Shown in pieces: positions 57,151 to 64,000 of a stretch of 64,000 bases of DNA. Made by a program: the position numbers and the translations under genes. The stretch's first letter is position 1. Every line of letters starts with the position of its first letter. The notes beneath the pieces are model-generated. The model was not told the DNA's origin and made no database searches. It saw nothing but the letters and a program-made list of their open reading frames with translations. Source of the stretch: Panagrolaimus kolymaensis. Its lineage: Eukaryota > Nematoda > Chromadorea > Rhabditida > Panagrolaimidae. The stretch spans positions 1,302,001 through 1,366,000 of the forward strand of contig JAJQJQ010000036.1 in NCBI GenBank assembly GCA_028622995.1, in the 5' to 3' direction.

Positions 57151-58661
57151 ATGGCAACTTTTGAGAAACAAAAACTTCAACAATCGGATGAAAAAGGACT
57201 TTCTCAACTTGATAGAAAACTTCAAAGCTTGGATGAACTTGAAAACATTCAATTAAGAAATGAAAATGCTCGGCTTCAAAAAGAAAACGATCGACTCCAA
57301 AATGAAAATGCTCAATTGAAAAGTGAAAATGGTGTTGCTGCAACTAAAGAGGAATTATTGGAAGCTGAAGTTGCTCGCTTGACTGAAATCAATGCTGAAA
57401 TGAATTCAACAATGAATGAACAACAAATTAAGGTTATTGTTTTACTGAAAATTATATTTACTATTTTGTTGAAAGAGGCAAACAGCATTCATTCATAACC
57501 TTTTTCTCTTTTTTCAGATTTCAAACTTGGAAAAGAAGCAAAGTGAAGCTGTTGACAAGAAAGTTATGGCAGCCAAAATTGCGGCTTTGGAAGCTAACCG
57601 GATGAGGATTTCAAAGTTCTTGATGATAAAAAGAAATCAAGTCGCTTTATGTTCGTTGAAAAGATGCAAAACATTGCTCGTTTGCCTTTCACTGCCGTAA
57701 GCATTTTTTGTTTCTTGTTTATTTAATGTCATCAATAACTTTTCAGATTTCATCTCTAACAACCAAAAAACTCACTTCATCATCAAAGCCACCGAAAAAA
57801 AATCCAAATGTTATCAAAAGGCTTATCAAGCCAAAAAATGGTCTTCAATTTCTCGCTTATTTAACTTATGATGAAAATGAAAAACCTATAAGCATTCATT
57901 TGAAAAAATCACAGTATTGGGACAATGGTTTCGAATTTTACATTAACGGTGTTCACCATTATCGAAAGAAGTTGGATTTGGATGGTGTTGTTTCGTTCTT
58001 CAATGCTAATCCATTTGATGGTAATGCTGAATATTATTCTGCTAAACCGGAGTTTTTTCTAACTTGCTTAGTAGTTATGTTCGTTCTTGCAATATCTCGG
58101 ATTTGTTTTTATATAAAGAAAATCTAACTTTGGAAAATTACGTTAAACTTGCCAAATCTGGAACAATTAAGAATCTTTATTTCAGCCATATCTTGATCGC
58201 TGATATAGATGGTGCTATAGTTCAATTGGAAGATATCATGGAAAAGCTGCCAAATATTGAAAAAATTCGATAGTAAGTTTTACAATATTTAATTAAAACG
58301 ATCTTTTTTTACTTTTTTGTTTTAGTCATATCGTTAAAAGTTCTACGTTTAATGTATTCAGTATTTCAAGAGCAACATTCAAAAATCTCATCAAGCTTCC
58401 CCGTTTCAAAAATCTCAATGTTTTCAAACTATCCAACATTATCCTTAACGAATTTGATGCTGATGGCTTTCTTGCTTTTATGATGGTACATTTTTCTTTT
58501 AGTTGGTTATGGTTATTTTCATATGTTTACTATTTTAGAAGCATCCTCAAACTCAATTTGAACTTTCATTTAATCCTAAAGGTGACATGTTTGAAGCTGT
58601 CAAACAAAAATTACTCCAAAGCTGTTCATTTCCTGAAAAAAACTCACCATTCAATAAATGA
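57151..58661 (+). pseudogene. coiled-coil/F-box-like family fusion with two frame breaks
   Basis: Exons 57151-57432, 57518-57696, 57747-58272, 58326-58485 and 58539-58661. Residues about 1-130 form a coiled coil with Asn/Glu heptads (LRNENARLQKENDRLQNENA). The middle is new (FEFYINGVHHYRKKLDLDGV), and the C-terminal half is the F-box-like family core (CNISDLFLYKENLTLENYVK, DIDGAIVQLEDIMEKLPNIE, Tyr-codon junction, then LPRFKNLNVFKLSNI and KHPQTQFELSFNP). The frame breaks at 57600 (AACCGGATG) and 58050 (AAACCGGAG); each needs one added base, and the 1270-base total then becomes 1272, divisible by three. So it is either a pseudogene or intact with two single-base deletions in the sequence. A splice acceptor abuts the ATG. 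Confidence 0.65.
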
Positions 58662-59229
58662 TGATTACTAATTTTGCCTTTAAATGTTTTATCTTTTCTT
58701 GTAAACTATGTAATTTCATTGTATGCTGATATTTGAATAAACCTTTTTTTACTGTAATAAATCATTTGGATGAAGAAAAAAATCAAAACTCTTTATAAAA
58801 AACAGCCTCTTTTTTTCTGAATTTTTATGGCAGATCCCAGCATTCTTTCTTTGGGAAATCTTGTTTTTTATCTTCACTTGAAACTTAGAAAACGGGGGAG
58901 CCATTACAAAAAGCTATTAATCAAGGAAAGAAAAAATAAATAAGTGATTACAAGACTTTTATTACATTTTTTGAACACTTTTTAACGTTCTGCTTTCTCC
59001 AAACAAAAATAAAAAAATACAGTAACACCTAAGAAAAAGAAAAAAAGTGATTGAAAAAATTGCACGCTCGCTCTCTTTCGTTGTGAAAGAAAAAATTTTT
59101 CGTTGATGCTTGCAAATCGCAAAAAAAAATTTCATTCAACTTCTTTTCTTTCTTCTTTTTTTACGACTAACTTTTGTGTCAAACAACAATCATTCGACGA
59201 CGACGAAGAAGACAACAACCATCATCATT
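58662..59229. other. no gene seen
   Basis: 3' flank of the coiled-coil gene and promoter of the phosphatase gene. Reading upstream of the phosphatase ATG stays open with a hydrophobic stretch (from about 59110) but has no ATG. Confidence 0.4.
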
Positions 59230-61149
59230 ATGTATAAAGAAATTCGTGAACATCGAATGTACATTCCTGATGATGGCGAAGAAGAAGAAATACAAGATTG
59301 TACGAGCAGGCTATCAACATATTTGAAAAATAGACGACTTCATAATCGTTGGGTAAATTAGTTATTTCTTTCATTAATTCTTATTTTAACTTTTTCTTCC
59401 TTTTTTTTAGCAACAATTTGCAAAGAATGAAATCAAAACAACTGCTGCTCAACTTATTATGAAAGCTGATGGAATACATTGTGATGAAGAAACTCGTGCT
59501 TCAATGATTGAACATATGGTCACTTATGGAGGTCATGAATATTTGAGAAACGAAGAAGAAGCTAACATTCGTGCTAAATATGGGTATGTTGCTATCGATG
59601 ACAAAAACCTTTGCTTTATGAGCTTTTTATTTTCAGGTATTCTCTTGCTCAATGGTTAATCAATCGACTTACAACTGGTGTCAAGGATAAAACTCACTTT
59701 AAACTAATAGCTAAAGAACAATTTCAACAGCTCGGTGACAAAGATCCTCTTGTAATATGGTTAGCAAAGAAACAACATGCTCGTGATGTTCCAAGAATCA
59801 TTGACCGAATTCAAGATTTTGCAAGTTACATCGCAAGTCAAGTCAAGTTTTCATTGCTAATTGAACCAGGTCATATACGACCTAACTTTTCTGTAAGCTT
59901 TTGTAAACTTTTGCCTTTATGTTTAATTCCCAATCTTTCTTATTTTTTTAGGTCTTATCTGAACAATTCAATGAACTTGTATCCTTCTTTGAAAAGGTTG
60001 AACTGAGTCCTGAAGAAACTTCTCAACGATCGTTTGATGCTAATCGTCTAACCAAAGCAAGAAATCAGAAAATGGAATGCATTGATTCTTCTCGTGTTAT
60101 CTTAAAACCTTTTGAAGCTTTATTGGACTCTAAGCAATGCGTCAATCAAAATTATCGTCAAGCTAGTGATATCTTTGGTGATCCTGATATTCCTCTTCAT
60201 CATCTCCTTGATTCTTAGTAAGTTTTTTACTACTGCGACTTGATTAACAGTTTCTAATAGGTTTATTCTTTTTAGTGGTACAAGTGATTTCATCCATGCT
60301 AATTATGTCGCTGGTGGACCTCTTGTGAACAAGTTCATATGTACTCAAGCTCCAATGAAAAATACAATCAATGATTTTTGGCACATGGTGTATCAAGAGA
60401 AAGTTGAAAACATATTTATGTTATGTGATGCCGTGGATACTGAATATCTTGGACATATGGGAACTGAAACAACGGATCAATGCCCGATTTATTGGCCGAC
60501 GTGAGGTTTTATCATTTCGTTTATGTGCAATAACTTTACCATTTTTGTAGGATCAAAGGCAAAAATATCACATATGGAAACTTCATAGTGCAATCTGAAG
60601 CAATCGTCGTTGAACAAGATCCACTTTTTACTATTACTCACTTATCTGTTAAACCTGTGTGTGGAGGTCATTCGATTATGGTTCAACATTGGCAATGGAA
60701 TTGGCGCGATTATCAAGATTATCATTGGCCACTTCGGTTACTTCAAAGGTATGTCATGTCACTTTTTTAGTTGTTCTTTATCAAGCATTTCTTTTTTTAG
60801 GGCACGTGTATCTCAACGTCCAACAATTGTACATTGCCTTGATGGATGCGGCAGAACTGGAACGCTGGTCTTTATCGAAGTTTTACTGATGCAATTGCTT
60901 CGTGGTACTGCAAATTATGAACATCCGCTGTTAACTTCTGCTGTATTTGTTCGCCTTCAACGTCGTTATGCTATCGAGCATTTCATTCAATATTTGTTTG
61001 CTTGTCGTGTGGTACTTCATTGGATTCAACCATTCATCACATCAAAATATCATCGATTTTCATTGGGTTACATGTTCAAGGATAGCGGATTTATTGGAAA
61101 ATTTGAAGATATGGCTCAAAGTTGGATGCAAAAACATCTCCTGCAGTAA
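59230..61149 (+). CDS. protein tyrosine phosphatase (classical, nematode-type)
   Basis: Exons 59230-59352, 59411-59583, 59637-59892, 59952-60217, 60276-60500, 60551-60748 and 60801-61149; 529 residues. An acidic start (MYKEIREHRMYIPDDGEEEE) precedes about 200 residues of helical, unassigned sequence. The phosphatase domain follows: FIHANYVAGGP (the usual YINAN-type motif), ICTQAPMKNTINDFWHMVYQ, and the P-loop VHCLDGCGRTGTL, with catalytic Cys and Arg in the C-x5-R spacing. The WPD loop region reads HWQWNWRDYQDYHWP: the Asp may be kept but Pro is replaced by Arg (WRD), so activity may be reduced or altered. No membrane segment or sure signal peptide. Similar soluble phosphatases are numerous in nematodes and often sperm-expressed; that is background, not seen here. 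Confidence 0.85.
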
Positions 61150-62447
61150 CATCATTTATTTAACCTTTGTAAATACTTTAAATTTTTTTCTTGTAACTTG
61201 TAAAAACTTTTGTTATATTGTTGAAATATGTATGTAATTTATTTTGTGATATGTATGTAGGTAATGCAATAAATGAATCTTTTTATGTTTGTGTACTTAC
61301 TTTTTCAACTTTTTCGTTCCATATCACTATTTTGTTGCTTATTTACTACCAGTGTTGTGACTTTATTTATGCCTCTCTTATGATGATAACTACCTTCGTC
61401 CATAATCCTACCATAACCAAACTAAGTTAGCGAACTTTTTGTTGCTGTAAAAACTTTGCACAATCAAACACACTTTCAAAAACAAGAGGTTAGTAAGTTG
61501 GAAAAATAGTCGGCATTTGTTTTCGGTCAAGCTTCCTTTTTTTACTCTTTTTTTTCATTTTGTTTTCTAATGCGATAATTACCCTTTTTTGCTTTCTTTC
61601 AAATAAGGTGAATGAATTTCTATGAAAGAAAAAGGGAGAGAAAGAAACTAAAACAATAGAATCCAAACAAACAAATAATAAACTCTCTGTCTTCTTTCTT
61701 TTTCGTTTTGGTAGCCAACAAAAAAAAAAAGAAGAAGAAGCCATGTCTTAAAAAAGAAAACGTTTGTTATTATTATTATTTTTTTTTTCCAACAAATTTA
61801 TGTAAATCGTTGTTCCTTTTTTTTAAACTGCGCGAAGATTAAAAATTGCCAATTTATTTTAGTCTGAAGAAACAGCAGCTTTTCCACGCTTTTCTGCGCA
61901 ATGGCAGAAGCAATGTCTCAAAAAAAGGATGGAAGAAAGAAAAGACAGTTTTGATATTTTTCGGCAATGGCAAAACTTTTTTCATTCATGCGTAAAAAAA
62001 TTATTTATAAAGTGTTTTCATATAAAATTTTGTACCTAATCCTTTAAGCTACTGCTTACTTATTCAGTCAATCATTTAACTTACATATTTTTTTTGTTTT
62101 GTTTTGTTATGCTTGCTTTTGGTGATGCAAGTCGTTGTTGTCAGTCAGTGAATTGGCACAAAAAAAGTATGTAACCTTTTCATTTTAAAAATAAAGAGCT
62201 TCTTTTTGGTTTTTTACTATTCTCATCGATGTAGTTGTTGTTCTGAAAAAATTATCTTTTTGACATCCATCAAATTGTTTTCCCTCCATAAAAAAAAACA
62301 GCAGCCGTGTGTGTGTTGTTGTAAATGTAAATCATTGATAAAAACAATTATTTTCTTGGACTTTATTTTAGCTTTTTTCCTTAATTTTTAAAAGGCACAC
62401 ATCATTTTTTTTGCTAATATATAAAAACGAACGACGGAAGCTAAGAA
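61150..62447. other. no gene seen
   Basis: AT-rich 3' flank of the phosphatase gene. Open frames are low-complexity. Confidence 0.45.
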
Positions 62448-62622
62448 CAAGGGTGTCAAAATGCTCGGCTTTTGCCGGCAGCAGCATGCGACCTCAGCGC
62501 TTTCGAAAGCAAAAAATTTGAAAGCAGAAAGAAAAAAGTGCTTTCGAAAGCATTGGCAAAGGAGCTTTTGGCATGCTGAGCTGCCTTTGCTTATTTTTTT
62601 TCTGCTCCCGTTGACACCCTTG
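62448..62622. mobile_element. hAT-like miniature transposon (MITE)
   Basis: 175 bases with terminal inverted repeats CAAGGGTGTCAA / TTGACACCCTTG, a sequence type common in the hAT superfamily, flanked by an exact 8-base duplication GCTAAGAA (62440-62447 and 62623-62630), the hAT target length. Internal inverted pieces (GCTTTCGAAAGC twice, CAGCATGC / GCATGCTG) give it an almost foldback shape. It carries no transposase; open frames across it are accidental. Confidence 0.8.
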
Positions 62623-62630
62623 GCTAAGAA

Positions 62631-64000
62631 GGCAATAAACGGGAAGATGGAAATGGGAAGGGATTGCTTTCATTGTTTATTAGCAAAATCTGTCAATCTG
62701 TTGATGTTGAAATATTTGGATGGAAAGTTTTATGACGACGCGGGAACACTAAAAAAATTACAATTTGCAATTTTTTGAAGACTAAAAATAATTTTTATGT
62801 GAGAAAAAGAATGTGTTCCTTCCTTGTGTGTTGATTTTTTGTTGAAAGAAACCATATGTTTTTTTTGTTTCTTTTCTTTACCGAATGAATGCTTCACTTC
62901 ATTCAACTAACTTTATCCTCCTTTTTTTTCTTTTTTTTGAAAGTCATAAAACTGTAAGGAATGCATAAATAAAAATTTTTAAGGATTGTAAAAAGAAAAT
63001 TTTTCGCATCAATTAGTCACTCATTGCTTACTTTTATTTTTCTTCCTCATCTCTCTTTTCAAATAAAAATTACACCATTGAAAAATTTGAAAAGTGTGAA
63101 ATCAGCTGAACGAACTCCCTTTTTTTTATTCAGTTGAGTTACTGCCGGCCGCCGATCGCCGCATAAAACAAAAGGAAAATAAAGAAAGAAAAAAATCCAT
63201 TAAGCTGTTGTTATTGTTGCAAATCATCGCCATTTTCAAAAAAGAAAAAGAAAAAATCTATCTCTTTCTCCTTTTTTTCAAGCAAGTTGAGGTCGTCGTT
63301 GAATGGTGGCTGTTTTGAGTTTTTAAATTTACGGATGGCGCGGAAGGAAGGTGGATGGACAATTGTCTTTTTTTCTTTCTTCACGATAATGAAAAAAAAA
63401 GCCATAAGGCATTGTTGCTCGTTTGCTTTTTTTTAAAGCACGCTAGAACCTTTTTTATTTATTTTTGTTTTATAAATCTTTTAATTAACGCAAATTAAAA
63501 AAAATATTGATGAATGCTAATTTGATGTGATTTACGTGGCTATACTATTTTTTATTCTTCTTTTTTTTTGGCTTCAAATAGGTTGGATACTTATTTATTT
63601 TTTCTGTTCTTCCACTTCTTTGGCTTGAGAACTACTAACAAATTGATACATACATATAAGCTTATGGGAATTATTTGTGTTTCTTTGAAGAATGAATGGA
63701 ATAAGTTTTTTTTGAAAAAAATAGTAATGGTATCCATCTATCGTCGCATAATTTGATACCCTTAAGAAAAAGAAAAAATGTGCAAACGCATTTGTCGTCG
63801 TCCTTAGTTTGGGTTAGTCGGATGAAGCTTTTGGCATTAGTAAAAAAAGGGTTACTTTTTTTTTTCTTCGAGAACAAAATCCACAAGTGTATCTATGTAG
63901 ATGGATGTCGCGAAGTAAAAAGGAGTAAAGAAAAAAAGCGGGTTTTAAATTACATGCGCGAAAATAAATTTTAACGTTATTGTTTTTTTTTATAGAAAAA
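62631..64000. other. no gene seen at the right edge
   Basis: AT-rich with small GC patches (GCCGGCCGCCGATCGCCG near 63143). No exon with splice support before the window ends. Confidence 0.4.

Noticed and set aside
62461..62778. 105-codon open frame starting MLGFCRQQHATS
   Set aside because: It starts inside the hAT-like element and runs out of it; composition and lack of splice signals argue against a gene.

Overview
This is eukaryotic, strongly AT-rich DNA (poly-A/T runs everywhere) with compact genes built of several exons joined by short GT-AG introns, mostly 45-100 bases with T-rich acceptors. Nematode-type chemoreceptors, fast-evolving F-box-like and tyrosine kinase/phosphatase genes, and splice acceptors lying a few bases before start codons (as expected for spliced-leader trans-splicing) point to a nematode. 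A clade IV free-living lineage such as Panagrolaimidae is my inference only. Exon models were built by eye. For every intact model the exon lengths add up to a whole number of codons, which is a useful internal check.

Layout. 0-2.5 kb: two minus-strand genes (a proline-rich two-helix membrane protein and an unassigned, possibly PH-like protein). 2.5-4.3 kb: a 1.44-kb inverted-repeat element next to a truncated receptor exon. 4.7-8.2 kb: a receptor tyrosine kinase-like gene with two frame breaks. 8.5-9.6 kb: a KH-repeat RNA-binding protein. 11.9-31.0 kb: eight four-exon seven-helix chemoreceptor genes, interrupted at 19.8-21.7 kb by a GLD-2-type nucleotidyltransferase. 31.3 kb: a tiny secreted alanine-rich protein. 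32.6-38.3 kb: an F-box gene plus a small minus-strand family of F-box-like genes and remnants. 39.0-40.4 kb: an acatalytic carbonic anhydrase-related protein. 40.4-50.2 kb: a gene-poor, low-complexity stretch. 50.2-58.7 kb: more F-box-like genes, a protein of unknown family, an intron-rich gene with a GIY-YIG nuclease domain, and a broken coiled-coil/F-box-like gene. 59.2-61.1 kb: a protein tyrosine phosphatase. 61.2-64 kb: no gene seen, but a hAT-like miniature transposon.

The most interesting points are: (1) an eight-exon gene at 54.3-55.7 kb whose GIY-YIG domain resembles those of Penelope-like retroelements but which looks like a host gene, with a nearly perfect TTAA-flanked hairpin element in its third intron; (2) a short ATGCCRTG-type motif about 110-245 bases upstream of every chemoreceptor gene in the array, in the same orientation as the gene; (3) a 170-base identical tract, spanning an intron, between two oppositely oriented receptor genes, which suggests recent gene conversion; (4) three miniature or foldback elements with clear inverted repeats and candidate target duplications.

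Limits: no similarity search was run, family calls come from motif reading, first exons are often uncertain, and the frame breaks may be real or assembly errors.
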